Shown here: positions 1 to 8,912 of the stretch, piece after piece | Numbering within the stretch: the stretch's first letter is position 1 | Layout of the letters: each line of letters begins with the position of its first letter | Assembly (NCBI RefSeq): GCF_030689745.1 | Contig: NZ_JAUYGL010000113.1 | Span: forward strand, 1-64,000 | Source of the DNA: Devosia sp. | GTDB taxonomy: Bacteria; Pseudomonadota; Alphaproteobacteria; Rhizobiales; Devosiaceae | Direction of reading: 5' to 3' | Length of the DNA: 64,000 bases | Made by a program: the position numbers and the translations under genes | The notes under the pieces: generated by a model | Seen by the model: the letters and a program-made list of their open reading frames with translations, nothing else | Database searches by the model: none | Told to the model about the DNA's origin: nothing

Positions 1-515
1 AGCAGCGTGTCCGGGCTGTCGGTGACCAGGTGATAGGAGTGCACGAAATAGGCGTGCAGCCCGTCGGGGCCATCGGGGATATTGTCGAACAGCTTGTGGG
101 CCCTGGTGATGGAAATGGTGTTCCAGCCCATATGCGGCACCTTGAGCGCCGGGTCGGACGGGACAATCGCCTCCACCGCGCCGGGGATCCAGCCGAGGCC
201 CGGGGTCACGGTCTTTTCGCGCCCTTCACTGGCCATCAGCTGCATGCCGACGCAGACGCCCAGAAATGGCGTGCCGCCGGCGATGACGGCCTCATCAAGC
301 ACCTCGACCATGCCGGGCACGGCGTCGAGCCCGGCCTTGCAGTCGGCAAAGGCGCCGACGCCGGGCAGCATGATGCGGTCGGCCCGGCGCACGCGCTCGG
401 GGTCGGCGGTCACCTCGATGGTGATGCCGCCCAGCCCCTGGGCCATGCGCTCGAACGCCTTGGCCGCCGAGTGCAGATTGCCGGCGCCGTAATCGATAAT
501 CGTCACCAGGCTCAT
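1..515 (-). CDS. hisH: Imidazole glycerol phosphate synthase subunit HisH (partial)
   Basis: Glutamine amidotransferase subunit of imidazole glycerol phosphate synthase. It releases ammonia from glutamine and passes it to HisF in histidine biosynthesis. The first 171 codons are visible; the C-terminal part, with the catalytic His/Glu, lies beyond the left edge. The N-terminus reads [17 protein letters not shown] and the nucleophile motif GVCVGMQLM is present. The ATG at 515 overlaps the stop of the upstream DUF2628 gene in an ATGA arrangement, so the two are translationally coupled. hisA and hisF are expected next, outside the window. Confidence 0.95.
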   Translation of the reverse strand, partial: MSLVTIIDYGAGNLHSAAKAFERMAQGLGGITIEVTADPERVRRADRIMLPGVGAFADCKAGLDAVPGMVEVLDEAVIAGGTPFLGVCVGMQLMASEGREKTVTPGLGWIPGAVEAIVPSDPALKVPHMGWNTISITRAHKLFDNIPDGPDGLHAYFVHSYHLVTDSPDTL

Positions 516-859
516 TGCATTGCCTCCAATTGGGCGAGATCGGCACTGGCGGCGACGCGGTCACCGCGATGGCGCCAGCCGCGCCAGGCCAGGCCATGGC
601 GGCGCAGGCCGGGGGCGGCAAAGCCGAGCCAGAGGACCAGCAGCCCATAGAGCAGGAAGGCAGCGCCATCGCCGATGAACGGCGCGAGCAGGATCAGCGC
701 GACCAGCTTGACGCAGAACACCACCAGCTCAAGCCAGAGCCCGTGGCACAGCAGAAACACCGGCGGCAGCAGGGCGGCCAGCCAGGAGAAGCGTTCCGGG
801 ATCGCCGCCGGCAAGGCGGGCTTGCCGGGCCTGGGATCGAAGATGGCGTAAAGGGTCAC
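512..859 (-). CDS. DUF2628 family small membrane protein
   Basis: About 115 residues, hydrophobic in the middle (two or three membrane segments between about residues 25 and 85) with an arginine-rich C-terminal tail. The [14 protein letters not shown] motif near residue 25 resembles DUF2628 proteins, which sit between hisB and hisH in many rhizobial his operons. Function unknown. I chose the GTG at 859 because a GGAG lies six bases upstream; a GTG at 874 in the same frame is possible. Its stop overlaps hisH by four bases. Confidence 0.75.
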   Translation of the reverse strand: MTLYAIFDPRPGKPALPAAIPERFSWLAALLPPVFLLCHGLWLELVVFCVKLVALILLAPFIGDGAAFLLYGLLVLWLGFAAPGLRRHGLAWRGWRHRGDRVAASADLAQLEAMQ

Positions 860-883
860 ACTTTTCTCCAGCACCGCGATGTC

Positions 884-902
884 ATTCCGGCGCAGCCGGA
901 AT
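884..902. repeat. REP-like short palindrome
   Basis: Arms ATTCCGG and CCGGAAT around the loop CGCAG, in the short gap between hisB and the DUF2628 gene. The form resembles small intergenic palindromes scattered through many proteobacterial genomes. No T-run follows, so it is not a clear terminator. Repetitiveness cannot be shown from this window. Confidence 0.4.
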
Positions 903-1023
903 CCATCTTGAGATCTCGGGATGGCCCCGGCCTTGGCCTGTCTTTATGCATCACGCGACAGGCGGGCCCGGGGTGCCACCCTGGATGGGGACGATCTAGT
1001 GCAAAAGGCGCGAAAACAAAAGC

Positions 1024-1611
1024 CTAGAGCGTGCCCTTGGTGCTCGGCACCCGATCGGCCGCGCGGGAATCGATTTCCACGGCCTGGCGCAGCGCCCGGG
1101 CCACCGCCTTGAACATCGACTCGGCCAGATGGTGGTTGTTGTCGGTGTAGAAATTTTCGATATGCAGGGTGATGCCGGCATTGCTGGCAAAGGCCTGGAA
1201 GAATTCGCGGAACAGTTCGGTGTCCATCTCGCCGATCTTGTCGCGCGAAAATTCGGCCCGGAACACCAGGAACGGGCGGCCGGACACATCGAGCGCGGCG
1301 CGGGTCAGCGTGCCGTCCATCGGCAGATCGACCGAGGCGTAGCGGCGGATGCCCTTTTTGTCGCCCAGTGCCTGGCTCACGGCCTGGCCCAGGGCAATGC
1401 CGACATCTTCCACGGTGTGGTGGAAATCAATGTGCAGGTCGCCGCTGCAGGCCACATCCATATCGATCAGCGAGTGGCGGCTGAGCTGGTCCAGCATGTG
1501 GTCAAAGAACCCCACCCCAGTCGCCATGGCGTGCGCCCCGGTGCCGTCGAGGTTGATCGAGACCTTGATCTCGGTCTCGTTGGTCTTGCGGGCAATCTGG
1601 GCGGTACGCAT
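1024..1611 (-). CDS. hisB: Imidazoleglycerol-phosphate dehydratase HisB
   Basis: Dehydrates imidazole glycerol phosphate to imidazole acetol phosphate in histidine biosynthesis. The protein is 195 aa, normal for the monofunctional enzyme with no phosphatase domain. Both manganese-binding histidine motifs are visible: HHTVED at residues 64-69 and HHLAES at 160-165. The frame is open further upstream, but homology starts at [10 protein letters not shown], so I chose the ATG at 1611. It is the first gene of the minus-strand his cluster here, about 165 bp before the DUF2628 gene and divergent from hslV. Confidence 0.95.
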   Translation of the reverse strand: MRTAQIARKTNETEIKVSINLDGTGAHAMATGVGFFDHMLDQLSRHSLIDMDVACSGDLHIDFHHTVEDVGIALGQAVSQALGDKKGIRRYASVDLPMDGTLTRAALDVSGRPFLVFRAEFSRDKIGEMDTELFREFFQAFASNAGITLHIENFYTDNNHHLAESMFKAVARALRQAVEIDSRAADRVPSTKGTL

Positions 1612-1949
1612 GATCTGGCTCTTTCGAATGGTCGGCGCTGTCCTAGCAGATAAGCGCAAACGCATAAAGATAGCGTTGCCAGGGGTGGTTGACGGCAGCT
1701 TCAGTGCCGGGCGTACCAATTCGCAAGTCCGGCGCGCGCGAGGGGGTCGGCTTTGACACAAGAAAACCTGTCCATCTTGTCCCCGCCGACAGAACCGGCC
1801 GCATACTGCTGCCCATCACTCCGCACGGGCGGCCTGCAGGCGAACAGTGGCGGGGTGAGCCGGGTGTGGCTTTTGCCTGCCGCACAGGTTCCAGTCCGGC
1901 CGTGCGAGGGCGAGCGACCCCGTGCCGCCGTACAGTTCCAAAAACCGGC

Positions 1950-2010
1950 GCCCCGAGGCGGATACCGTCTCACTAATTTAACGTACCAGAGGCGGCAGAC
2001 GCCTCGGGGC
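1950..2010. repeat. Inverted repeat with 11-bp arms upstream of hslV
   Basis: GCCCCGAGGCG at 1950-1960 and its exact complement CGCCTCGGGGC at 2000-2010, separated by 39 bases that include an AT-rich stretch. It starts about 175 bp before hslV. It could be a leader hairpin, an operator or part of a small RNA. No T-run follows on either strand. Confidence 0.5.
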
Positions 2011-2065
2011 CCGCTCAGCTGCCTCAACCGTGCGGTCCGCCGACCGCGCGGCGCCGCGCCATGCA

Positions 2066-2093
2066 TTGCAATCGCTGCCTCACCACCTAAATA
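2066..2093 (+). promoter_or_regulatory. Candidate promoter of hslV-GNAT-hslU
   Basis: TTGCAA at 2066-2071, a 16-base spacer, then TAAATA at 2088-2093. Start of transcription would be near 2100, about 25 bp before the hslV ATG. The match to a sigma70-type promoter is moderate. Heat-shock (RpoH) control is expected from the family, but I could not pick out a clear alphaproteobacterial RpoH element. Confidence 0.3.
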
Positions 2094-2125
2094 TCATGCA
2101 ACGGTTCTGGAGTAATTTTCCCATC

Positions 2126-2686
2126 ATGAGTGATTCAGCATTTCCCGGTTGGCACGGGACAACCATCGTTTCCGTGCGCAAGGGCAATAAGGTGGTGGTG
2201 GCGGGCGACGGTCAGGTCTCGATGGGCCAGACCGTGATGAAGCACACCGCCAAGAAGGTGCGCCGGCTGGCCGGCGGCAAGGTGATCGGCGGCTTTGCCG
2301 GGTCCACCGCCGATGCCTTCACGCTGTTCGAGCGGCTCGAAGCCCGGCTTGAGCAATATCCCGATCAATTGATGCGCGCGGCGGTGGAACTGGCCAAGGA
2401 CTGGCGCACCGACCGCTATCTGCGCAAGCTTGAAGCCATGATGATCGTGGCCGACAAGAAGGACACGCTGGTGCTCACCGGCACGGGCGATGTGCTGACC
2501 CCCGACCACGGCGTCACCGCGATTGGCTCGGGCGGCAATTATGCGCTGAGCGCCGCCCTGGCGCTGCATCAGGGCACCGAGATGGATGCCGAGGAAGTGG
2601 CGCGCCGCGCCATGGCGATTGCCGAACAGATCTGCGTCTACACCAATGGCAATGTGACGCTCGAAGCCATCGAGCTCGATCCGTGA
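2126..2686 (+). CDS. hslV: ATP-dependent protease subunit HslV (ClpQ)
   Basis: Threonine peptidase of the HslUV protease, a cytoplasmic double hexamer that degrades unfolded proteins when capped by HslU. 186 aa from the ATG at 2126. The proteasome-beta-like motif [25 protein letters not shown] begins at Thr12, so an 11-residue propeptide must be removed to expose the catalytic threonine. An upstream in-frame ATG at 2030 would add 32 non-conserved residues and was rejected. The stop overlaps the start of the GNAT gene (GTGA), and hslU follows, forming a three-gene operon. Confidence 0.96.
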   Translation: MSDSAFPGWHGTTIVSVRKGNKVVVAGDGQVSMGQTVMKHTAKKVRRLAGGKVIGGFAGSTADAFTLFERLEARLEQYPDQLMRAAVELAKDWRTDRYLRKLEAMMIVADKKDTLVLTGTGDVLTPDHGVTAIGSGGNYALSAALALHQGTEMDAEEVARRAMAIAEQICVYTNGNVTLEAIELDP

Positions 2687-3201
2687 GCTGGGCCGTCCGC
2701 CGTCTGACGCGCAAGGACTTCGCCGCCTATCACGCCCTGCGCCTTGAGGCCCTGACCAACCATCCGGAGGCCTATGGCACCGCGGCGGAGAGCTTTGCGG
2801 CCCGGCCGGCGGCCGAGATCGAGGATTTCCTCAGCCTTCGGGCGCTGTTCGGGGTGGTGACAGAGACGGGCGAGCTGGCCGGGATCGTGCTCTACGACCG
2901 TGACAGTGGCGAGCGCGAGTCCCATCGCGGCTGGCTGCTGCAGGTCTACCTCAAACCCGCCATGCGCGGCACCGGCGCCGCGCTGGCCCTGCTCGAAACC
3001 GCCATCGCCCATGCCGGCAGCGAGGTGCTGCAGGTGCATCTGATGGTGGGCGTGCACAACCTGCCGGCCATCCGCCTCTATGAGAAGGCGGGCTTCAGGA
3101 TCTACGGCACCGACCCCCGCCGCCTCTACGTGAACGGTCGCTATATCGACGAACACATGATGGTGCGCTTGCTCGACAAGGCACCAGGAAAGACAGACTG
3201 A
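2683..3201 (+). CDS. GNAT family N-acetyltransferase
   Basis: 172 aa with a GNAT fold. The acetyl-CoA loop appears as RGTGAA at residues 95-100, followed by the C-terminal IRLYEKAGF motif. GTG start, overlapping the hslV stop by four bases; only one base separates its stop from hslU. It is therefore translationally embedded in the HslVU operon, an arrangement also known in other Hyphomicrobiales. Substrate unknown; protein or small-molecule acetylation cannot be distinguished from sequence. Confidence 0.85.
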   Translation: MSWAVRRLTRKDFAAYHALRLEALTNHPEAYGTAAESFAARPAAEIEDFLSLRALFGVVTETGELAGIVLYDRDSGERESHRGWLLQVYLKPAMRGTGAALALLETAIAHAGSEVLQVHLMVGVHNLPAIRLYEKAGFRIYGTDPRRLYVNGRYIDEHMMVRLLDKAPGKTD

Positions 3202-3202
3202 A

Positions 3203-4513
3203 ATGACTGAAACCAATTTCTCCCCGCGCGAGATCGTTTCCGAGCTCGACCGCCATATTGTCGGCCAGAACGACGCCAAGCGGGCCGTCGCCGTGGCGCT
3301 GCGTAATCGCTGGCGCCGGCAGCAGCTGCCGCCCGAATTGCGGCGCGAGGTGAGCCCGAAGAATATTCTGATGATCGGGCCGACCGGCGTCGGCAAGACC
3401 GAGATCTCGCGCCGCCTGGCCCGGCTGGCCCAGGCGCCGTTCATCAAGGTGGAAGCCACCAAGTTCACCGAGGTGGGCTATGTCGGTCGCGATGTCGAGC
3501 AGATCATCCGCGATCTGGTGGAAGCCGGCATTGCCGTGCTGCGCGACAAGCGCCGCGCCGATGTGCAGGCCCAGGCGCACCAGAATGCCGAAGACCGGGT
3601 GCTTGATGCGCTGGTGGGGACCTCGGCGACGCCGGCGACCCGCGACTCGTTTCGCAAGAAGCTGCGCAATAACGAGATCGATGACAGCGAAATCGAGATC
3701 GAGATGACGCCGTCCAGCAATACCGGCGGCTTTGAAATCCCCGGCATGCCCAATGGCGGCATCGGCATGATCAACCTTTCGGACATGTTCAAATCGGCCA
3801 TGGGCGGGCGCGGCGTCAAGCGCAAGATCAAGGTCAAGGACGCCTATGAGCCGCTGATCGCCGAGGAAGCCGACAAGCTGCTCGATCAGGACCAGCTCAA
3901 GGTCGAAGCCATCGATCTGGTGGAAAACCACGGCATTGTCTTCATCGACGAGATCGACAAGGTGGCCCATCGCGAAGGCGGGGCGCAGGGCGGACCGTCA
4001 CGCGAGGGCGTGCAGCGCGACCTGCTGCCGCTGATCGAGGGCACCACGGTCGCCACCAAATATGGCCCGGTCAATACCGACCATATCCTGTTCATTGCCT
4101 CGGGCGCCTTCCATGTCAGCAAGCCGAGCGATCTGCTGCCCGAATTGCAGGGTCGCCTGCCGATCCGGGTGGAGCTGAAGGCGCTGACGCGCGGCGATTT
4201 CATCCAGATCCTCAACGACACCGAGGCCAGCCTGATCAAGCAGTATATCGCGCTGATGGCGACCGAAGGGGTGACGCTGGAGTTCTCCCAGAACGCCATC
4301 GAGGCGATTGCCGACGCGGCGGTGCTGGTCAATGACAGTGTGGAAAATATCGGTGCCCGCCGCCTGATGACGGTGATGGAGCGGCTGGTGGAAGACATCA
4401 GCTTTGACGCGCCCGACAAGCAGGGCCAGACCATCGCCATCGACGCGGCCTTCGTCGCCGACAAGGTGGGCAAGCTGGCTGGCGATACCGATCTGAGCAA
4501 GTTTGTTCTGTAG
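3203..4513 (+). CDS. hslU: ATP-dependent protease ATPase subunit HslU
   Basis: AAA+ unfoldase that caps HslV and feeds it substrates. 436 aa, normal length. Walker A GPTGVGKT at residues 59-66, pore loop GYVGRD at 92-97, the variable I domain at about 110-230, and Walker B IVFIDEID at 245-252. The last residues, DLSKFVL, form the tail known to dock into HslV. Third gene of the hslV operon. A GC-rich hairpin follows before the convergent XRE gene. Confidence 0.97.
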   Translation: MTETNFSPREIVSELDRHIVGQNDAKRAVAVALRNRWRRQQLPPELRREVSPKNILMIGPTGVGKTEISRRLARLAQAPFIKVEATKFTEVGYVGRDVEQIIRDLVEAGIAVLRDKRRADVQAQAHQNAEDRVLDALVGTSATPATRDSFRKKLRNNEIDDSEIEIEMTPSSNTGGFEIPGMPNGGIGMINLSDMFKSAMGGRGVKRKIKVKDAYEPLIAEEADKLLDQDQLKVEAIDLVENHGIVFIDEIDKVAHREGGAQGGPSREGVQRDLLPLIEGTTVATKYGPVNTDHILFIASGAFHVSKPSDLLPELQGRLPIRVELKALTRGDFIQILNDTEASLIKQYIALMATEGVTLEFSQNAIEAIADAAVLVNDSVENIGARRLMTVMERLVEDISFDAPDKQGQTIAIDAAFVADKVGKLAGDTDLSKFVL

Positions 4514-4539
4514 CGAAACGCCTGCGTTTTCAGTCGACA

Positions 4540-4560
4540 CCCTCCCCCTTGCGGGGAGGG
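4540..4560. repeat. GC-rich palindrome between hslU and XRE gene
   Basis: Arms CCCTCCCC and GGGGAGGG around the loop CTTGC. It lies between two convergent genes where a terminator is expected, but there is no T-run on either side. It also resembles the widespread intergenic CTCCCC-TTGCGGGGAG palindrome of proteobacteria. Confidence 0.5.
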
Positions 4561-4596
4561 ACCAAGGGAGGGGGTCGCTCAGTGGGTGCGAGGGAA

Positions 4597-4965
4597 CTAG
4601 CGCTTCTTGCTGCTGCGCCGCATCAGATCGTCGCGCAGAGCGCGCAGATCCTCGGCGTCGAGCTTGCCGATGGCGCCGGCCAGCCGGTTGGTCAGCTCGG
4701 TCGCCTCGGGGGCCAGCCCGCCGGTATCGATGGTGATCTTGGGATCGCTGATCTCGGCGAGGCGCTGCAGCTCCTCGGCCTCGTCCCAGATGACGTTGAA
4801 AAAGGCGATGATGCGGTGCAGCAGAAAGCCGGTCGGCTTGCCGCGCCTTCCATGCTCAAGCGCCGAGAGATAGGCGCTCGAGACATTGATGGCCGCCGCC
4901 ATGTCCTTGAGGGACACGCCGCGCTCGGCGCGCATTTGCCTCATCCTGGCGCCCAGCGGGGTCAT
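4597..4965 (-). CDS. XRE family helix-turn-helix regulator
   Basis: 122 aa. The N-terminal helix-turn-helix (about residues 5-60) includes ARMRQMRAERGVSLKDMAAA and SSAYLSALEHGRRGKP, typical of the Cro/C1 fold. The C-terminal half is helical and charged, ending in RRSSKKR. I chose the ATG at 4965 because it overlaps the upstream Smr gene stop as ATGA; a longer start at 4989 is possible. Probably a DNA-binding regulator. Target unknown. Confidence 0.85.
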   Translation of the reverse strand: MTPLGARMRQMRAERGVSLKDMAAAINVSSAYLSALEHGRRGKPTGFLLHRIIAFFNVIWDEAEELQRLAEISDPKITIDTGGLAPEATELTNRLAGAIGKLDAEDLRALRDDLMRRSSKKR

Positions 4966-5561
4966 CGGCGGCGCAGGCGCACATACCACGCCCCCTCCCC
5001 ACCATGACCGCGCGCCGCCGCCGACCAGCCCGAGACCAGGGAGGACAGCACAGGTTCATTGAGCCAGATCGGCAGCATGGTGCGCAAAATCCCCCTGCCG
5101 GTCATGGCGGCGATATAGTCGTCGTCGGATTTGAGGCCCTTGCCGGTAATCACCAGAATGGTGCGGGCGCCCTGGGCCGCCTTGGCCTGGACAAAGCGAT
5201 GCAGCGCGTCCCGCGCCTGCGACTGCGTCATGTCGTGCAGGTCGATCCTGCCATCGATGTCGAGCCGGCCGCGGCCCAGCTTCTTGCGGATCGAGGGGTC
5301 AACTGCCTTGTCGGGCCGCTGGGCGTTTGGCGCCGGGGCCTGATAGGGCGGCAGGAAAGGCTGGCGCGGCGGCAGGCGGCGGGGCGCCGGCTTGACGCCG
5401 GCCTGGTCGTCGGGCGGCGCGGACCGCTCCTCGCCCGGCAGCGGCAGGGGGCCGGTCCCCAGCTTGAGCAGCCCCTTGCGACGCAGCGGATCGACCGTCG
5501 CGGCGACGGTCGTCCAGAGGTGGAAATCGTGCGGCAGGCGCTTGGGATCACGCTTGGACAT
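4962..5561 (-). CDS. Smr/MutS2-type domain protein
   Basis: 199 aa. A proline-rich, probably disordered stretch (about residues 35-85) precedes a C-terminal Smr domain (about 100-199). Typical Smr signatures are present as IDLHDM at 106-111 and VITGKG at 137-142. Smr domains are nucleic-acid-binding and sometimes endonucleases acting on RNA or branched DNA; the role here is unknown. It lies between the Tim44-like gene (30 bp upstream) and the XRE gene (4-bp overlap). In many relatives mltA sits between Tim44 and Smr, but not here. Confidence 0.85.
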   Translation of the reverse strand: MSKRDPKRLPHDFHLWTTVAATVDPLRRKGLLKLGTGPLPLPGEERSAPPDDQAGVKPAPRRLPPRQPFLPPYQAPAPNAQRPDKAVDPSIRKKLGRGRLDIDGRIDLHDMTQSQARDALHRFVQAKAAQGARTILVITGKGLKSDDDYIAAMTGRGILRTMLPIWLNEPVLSSLVSGWSAAARGHGGEGAWYVRLRRR

Positions 5562-5591
5562 GGCAATGAACCGGACGCTTGGGACCGTGGA

Positions 5592-6305
5592 TCAGTCGAG
5601 CTGGCTGGTGGTGATGACTTTCCAGTTCGGATCGCGCGATTTCGGATTGCGGGCGAAGGTCCATTCATCGGCGATGGTCTGGACCTGATCGGCATTGCCT
5701 TCCACCAACTCGCCATCCTTGTCGCGGGTGGCCGACACCACTTCGGCATGGAAGCGGACGGTCACCAGCACATTCTTGCCGTCGAATTCGGCGTCGGCAT
5801 ATTCCACCTTGGGCAGGCCGACAAAGGTGAAATCGACGGTCTGGCCGGCCGCTTCGCGCTCGGTGATGGCGCGCTGGAAGCCGTCAAACACGTCCTTCTC
5901 CAGCAGATTCTTCAGCATCGGCCGATCGCCGGCGGCGTAGCCGGTGACGATCATCTCATAGGCCTGCTTGGCGCCATCGAGGAAGGATTTGGGGGTGAAG
6001 CTGGCATCGGCCTCGGCCACCGCCTTGAAGCCGGCGGCCAGTTCGGCATCGCCATGGGCAAATTGTTCGATCTCGGCCTCGAGCTTGCGGGCGCGGCGCT
6101 CATCGTCGAGTTCGGGTGCCGGTGCGCCGCGCGGGCGGAGCGGCACGACGGTGTCTTCATTGGCGGGGGCATTGCTGGGCTTGCGCCGTTCGAGCGGCGG
6201 CCGTTCCGTGCCGGTGCGGGTGCCGAGCACCGAGCGCAGCCGGAACAGGACAAAAACCGCGACGGCGATCACGATGAGAGTGGGCAGATCGAAGAATTCG
6301 TCCAT
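5592..6305 (-). CDS. Tim44-like domain protein (TimA-type)
   Basis: 237 aa. One N-terminal membrane helix (about residues 8-22), a charged proline-containing linker (about 35-70), then a Tim44-like domain (about 90-237) with the conserved start FTPKSFLDGAKQAYEMI. The domain is related to the C-terminal domain of mitochondrial import protein Tim44. In alphaproteobacteria it is inner-membrane anchored and proposed to act in envelope or protein translocation. First gene of the minus-strand Tim44-Smr-XRE cluster, divergent from fxsA. Confidence 0.88.
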   Translation of the reverse strand: MDEFFDLPTLIVIAVAVFVLFRLRSVLGTRTGTERPPLERRKPSNAPANEDTVVPLRPRGAPAPELDDERRARKLEAEIEQFAHGDAELAAGFKAVAEADASFTPKSFLDGAKQAYEMIVTGYAAGDRPMLKNLLEKDVFDGFQRAITEREAAGQTVDFTFVGLPKVEYADAEFDGKNVLVTVRFHAEVVSATRDKDGELVEGNADQVQTIADEWTFARNPKSRDPNWKVITTSQLD

Positions 6306-6464
6306 TGGGCAGGTACCTTACGGTCGGCTAGGATGGAAAATATCACGGCAGCGCTCGCGGCGCGCCCGATTTGAACTATATATAGGCAAAGCCTCACCCC
6401 AAAACCAGTTCACGTTGGGGTAAACGCCGTTTTGCCGCGCTTTGTTCGAGAAGGATACCCAGTT

Positions 6465-6923
6465 TTGGCCCGTTTTTTTGCTCTCGGCCTGCTTGTGCTG
6501 CCCATTATCGAGATCGCCCTGTTCATCAAGGTGGGTCAGAGCATCGGCCTGTGGCCCACCCTGGCGCTGATTATCGGCGCGGCGCTGCTCGGTGGCCTGC
6601 TGCTGCGCCAGCAGGGCCTGCAGATCGTCGGCCAGTTGCGCAACAATATGAGCAGCGGTCAATTGCCGGGCCGTACCATTGCCGAAACCATGATGATCGG
6701 GCTGGCGGCCCTGTTGCTGGTGCTGCCCGGATTTCTCAGCGATATCGTGGCGCTGGCCCTGCTGCTGCCGCCGGTGCGCGGCTGGATCTATGCAGGCCTG
6801 GCCAGCCGCCTGACCGTGGTCAGTGCCAGCGCCAGCTATCGCAGCACAAGGCAGGCCGAAAACCCCCGCATGGGGGGCCCCGGCACCATCGATCTGGACG
6901 AGGATGACTATCGGCCGCAGTAA
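6465..6923 (+). CDS. fxsA: FxsA family membrane protein
   Basis: Small inner-membrane protein of the FxsA family, named for suppressing F-exclusion of phage T7 in E. coli. 152 aa with membrane helices near residues 3-22, 27-45 and 72-100. The conserved LLPIIEIALFIKVG-type N-terminus and LLVLPGFLSD motif are present. I chose a TTG start at 6465 because AAGGA lies nine bases upstream; an earlier TTG at 6432 has no such site. Followed after 81 bp by secB and divergent from the Tim44-like gene. Confidence 0.85.
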   Translation: MARFFALGLLVLPIIEIALFIKVGQSIGLWPTLALIIGAALLGGLLLRQQGLQIVGQLRNNMSSGQLPGRTIAETMMIGLAALLLVLPGFLSDIVALALLLPPVRGWIYAGLASRLTVVSASASYRSTRQAENPRMGGPGTIDLDEDDYRPQ

Positions 6924-7004
6924 CCGTTGGGGCCGGGGTGTGCTTGTGGCTCCAGCACAAAGATGGTAGCCAGCAACAACGCTTTTTCGACAAAGGAACC
7001 GTCT

Positions 7005-7520
7005 ATGAGTGACGAGACCCAGGGCGACGCAACAGCCCAGGAAAACACGCCTTCCATGAACATGGTGGGTCAGTATATCCGCGATCTGTCGTTCGAGAAT
7101 CCGGGCGCACCGGGCTCGATCATGGCAGGCGGCGCCAATCCGGCCTTCAACGTCTCGATTTCGGTCGCCGTCAAGAAGCAGACCGAGGAGGTCTATGCCG
7201 TTGAGCTGACGCTCAATGCCAAGGCCAATCGCGAGCAGACCGTGCTGTTCAATGTCGAATTGATCTATGGCGGCGTGTTCCGGCTCAAGAATGTCCCCGA
7301 GGCGACGCTCAGCCAGCTGCTGATGATCGAGTGCCCGCGCCTGATCTTCCCGTTTGCCCGCCAGGTGCTGGCCAGCGTCACCCAGCAGGGCGGCTTCCCG
7401 CCCCTGATGATGGAACCGGTCGATTTTGCCGCCATCTATCGGCAGAACATGGCCAAGCTGGCTGCCCAGCAGGGCGCTACCGCGCCGGCAGCGCCCGATG
7501 GCACGGGCAAGCCGAACTGA
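7005..7520 (+). CDS. secB: Protein-export chaperone SecB
   Basis: Cytoplasmic tetrameric chaperone that keeps preproteins unfolded and hands them to SecA. 171 aa, normal for alphaproteobacteria. The conserved core FNVSISVAVKK, the FNVELIYGGVFRL strand and CPRLIFPFARQVLA are visible. The ATG at 7005 follows AAAGGA by seven bases. The tail is alanine/proline rich. It ends at a strong terminator and faces dnaQ. Confidence 0.96.
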   Translation: MSDETQGDATAQENTPSMNMVGQYIRDLSFENPGAPGSIMAGGANPAFNVSISVAVKKQTEEVYAVELTLNAKANREQTVLFNVELIYGGVFRLKNVPEATLSQLLMIECPRLIFPFARQVLASVTQQGGFPPLMMEPVDFAAIYRQNMAKLAAQQGATAPAAPDGTGKPN

Positions 7521-7545
7521 TCGGCGAGCCTTGCCCGTCAGCAAG

Positions 7546-7572
7546 AACCCCGGAGCGATCCGGGGTTTTTTT
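7546..7572 (+). terminator. Rho-independent terminator of secB
   Basis: Perfect 9-bp stem AACCCCGGA / TCCGGGGTT with a GCGA tetraloop, followed by seven T on the plus strand. It lies 25 bp after the secB stop and directly before the convergent end of dnaQ. Confidence 0.9.
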
Positions 7573-7584
7573 ATTGGCTGGTGC

Positions 7585-8313
7585 TCAGGAGCCGGCGGCA
7601 CGATAGCGCTGCCAGATCGACTCCTCGCCCAGGGTGGCAATGAAAGCGGCATGGGCCGCGGCCTCGTCCGGGGTCAGCCGCTGGGGCAGGGCATGGGGGC
7701 GCTGCGAGGCGGTGACGCGCGTGGCAATGGCGTCGACGCCCGAGACGGTCGTTTCGGCGATGAGGGCCAGGCTGACCTGCTTGCCGCCGAGCAGCTCGAG
7801 ATAGACCTCGGCCAGGATTTCGCTGTCGAGCAGGGCGCCATGCAGGGTGCGACGGGTATTGTCGATGCCATAGTGCTTGCACATGGCATCAAGGCTGACC
7901 CGGGCGCCGGGATGCTTCTGGCGCGCCAGCATGACCGTATCGATCACCTTGTTGGCCAGCGGCCTGTGGCCGGCCCGTTCGAGTTCGGCATTGAGAAAGC
8001 CCATATCGAAGGAGGCATTGTGGATCACCAGCGTCGCGTCGCCGATAAAGGCGCGGAAATCCTCGACCACGGCGCCAAACAATGGCTTGTCGGCCAGAAA
8101 TTCCTCACTCAGCCCATGCACACGAAACGCCTCTTCAGGCATGGAGCGTTGCGGATTGACGTAAACGTGGAAGTGCCGGCCCGAGGGAATGTGGTTGATC
8201 AGCTCGACGCAGCCGATTTCGACCAGCCGATCGCCGGCAGCGGGCGACAGGCCGGTGGTTTCGGTATCCAGCACGATTTCGCGATTGAGGGCGGGATCGG
8301 CGGCAGGGTTCAT
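7585..8313 (-). CDS. dnaQ: DNA polymerase III epsilon subunit DnaQ
   Basis: 3'-5' proofreading exonuclease of the replicative polymerase. 242 aa. All DEDDh motifs are present: ExoI D16-x-E18 in LDTETTG, ExoII HNASFD ending at D103, and ExoIII H158 ... D163 in HGALLDSE. The C-terminal part (about 180-242) would bind the alpha subunit. Last gene of maf-aroE-coaE-dnaQ, overlapping coaE by four bases (ATGA). Confidence 0.96.
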   Translation of the reverse strand: MNPAADPALNREIVLDTETTGLSPAAGDRLVEIGCVELINHIPSGRHFHVYVNPQRSMPEEAFRVHGLSEEFLADKPLFGAVVEDFRAFIGDATLVIHNASFDMGFLNAELERAGHRPLANKVIDTVMLARQKHPGARVSLDAMCKHYGIDNTRRTLHGALLDSEILAEVYLELLGGKQVSLALIAETTVSGVDAIATRVTASQRPHALPQRLTPDEAAAHAAFIATLGEESIWQRYRAAGS

Positions 8314-8912
8314 GGTTTGACGTCCTTGGCGCGAATGCGGGCGACCAGCGCCGCCACCATCTCTCGTATCCTGGCTTTGGGCAGGCCAGTATCAAACAGA
8401 TAGCTGGCCCGAGCCTTCTTGTCGGCCTGAGGCAGCTGGCGGGCAAGCATGGTATCGAGCTTTTCCCCGCTCATTGCCGGCCGCGCCAGGGCCCGCTGCC
8501 GCTGGATGGCGTCATCGACCCAGGTCACGGCAATGGCGTCAAAGCCATAGTCAAAGCCGCTTTCAAACAGCAGCGGCACTTCGACAACGGCCAGGGCGTG
8601 CCCCTGTCGCTCGGCGCTATCAAGGAATTCTGCAATGCGGGCACGCACCAGCGGGTGGACAATGGCCTCGAGCCGGGCAAAGCCGGCCGGGTCCGCGGTG
8701 AGGGCGCGCGACAGCGCCGCCTTGTCGATGACGCCGTCGGGCGCGGTACCGGGGAACGCTGCCTCAACCGGCCCAACAGCTTCGCCGGCATAGAGTTCGG
8801 CGACTGCCTGATCGGCGGAAAACACCGGCACGCCGAGATCGGCGAACGCCTGCAAGACGGTGGATTTTCCGGTTGCGATGGAGCCGGTCAGGCCGATACG
8901 CCACATGCTCAA
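8310..8912 (-). CDS. coaE: Dephospho-CoA kinase CoaE
   Basis: Phosphorylates dephospho-CoA in the last step of coenzyme A synthesis. 200 aa, normal size. P-loop GLTGSIATGKST at residues 7-18, the VEVPLLFESG motif of the family, and the C-terminal RARIREM/R-rich helix. ATGA overlaps on both sides (with aroE upstream and dnaQ downstream) indicate one polycistronic message. Confidence 0.95.
   Translation of the reverse strand: MSMWRIGLTGSIATGKSTVLQAFADLGVPVFSADQAVAELYAGEAVGPVEAAFPGTAPDGVIDKAALSRALTADPAGFARLEAIVHPLVRARIAEFLDSAERQGHALAVVEVPLLFESGFDYGFDAIAVTWVDDAIQRQRALARPAMSGEKLDTMLARQLPQADKKARASYLFDTGLPKARIREMVAALVARIRAKDVKP

Larger units (their letters stand above)
1612..2125. other. Long divergent intergenic region hisB/hslV
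   Basis: 514 bp without a convincing gene between two divergent operons. It must hold the promoters for hisB (leftward) and hslV (rightward). It contains an 11-bp inverted repeat (separate entry) and a TTGCAA/TAAATA pair close to hslV. I found no tRNA, parS site or credible short protein. Frames that stay open here are short, arginine- or proline-rich and lack homology that I recognise. Confidence 0.6.

Noticed and set aside
1740..1790. TTGACA-like box with a CCATCTT sequence as a heat-shock promoter for hslV
   Set aside because: Spacing between the elements is only about 13 bases and the site is some 370 bp from the gene.
5004..6374. A 456-codon plus-strand frame opposite the Smr and Tim44-like genes
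   Set aside because: Composition of an antisense shadow, and the minus-strand genes have clear domains.
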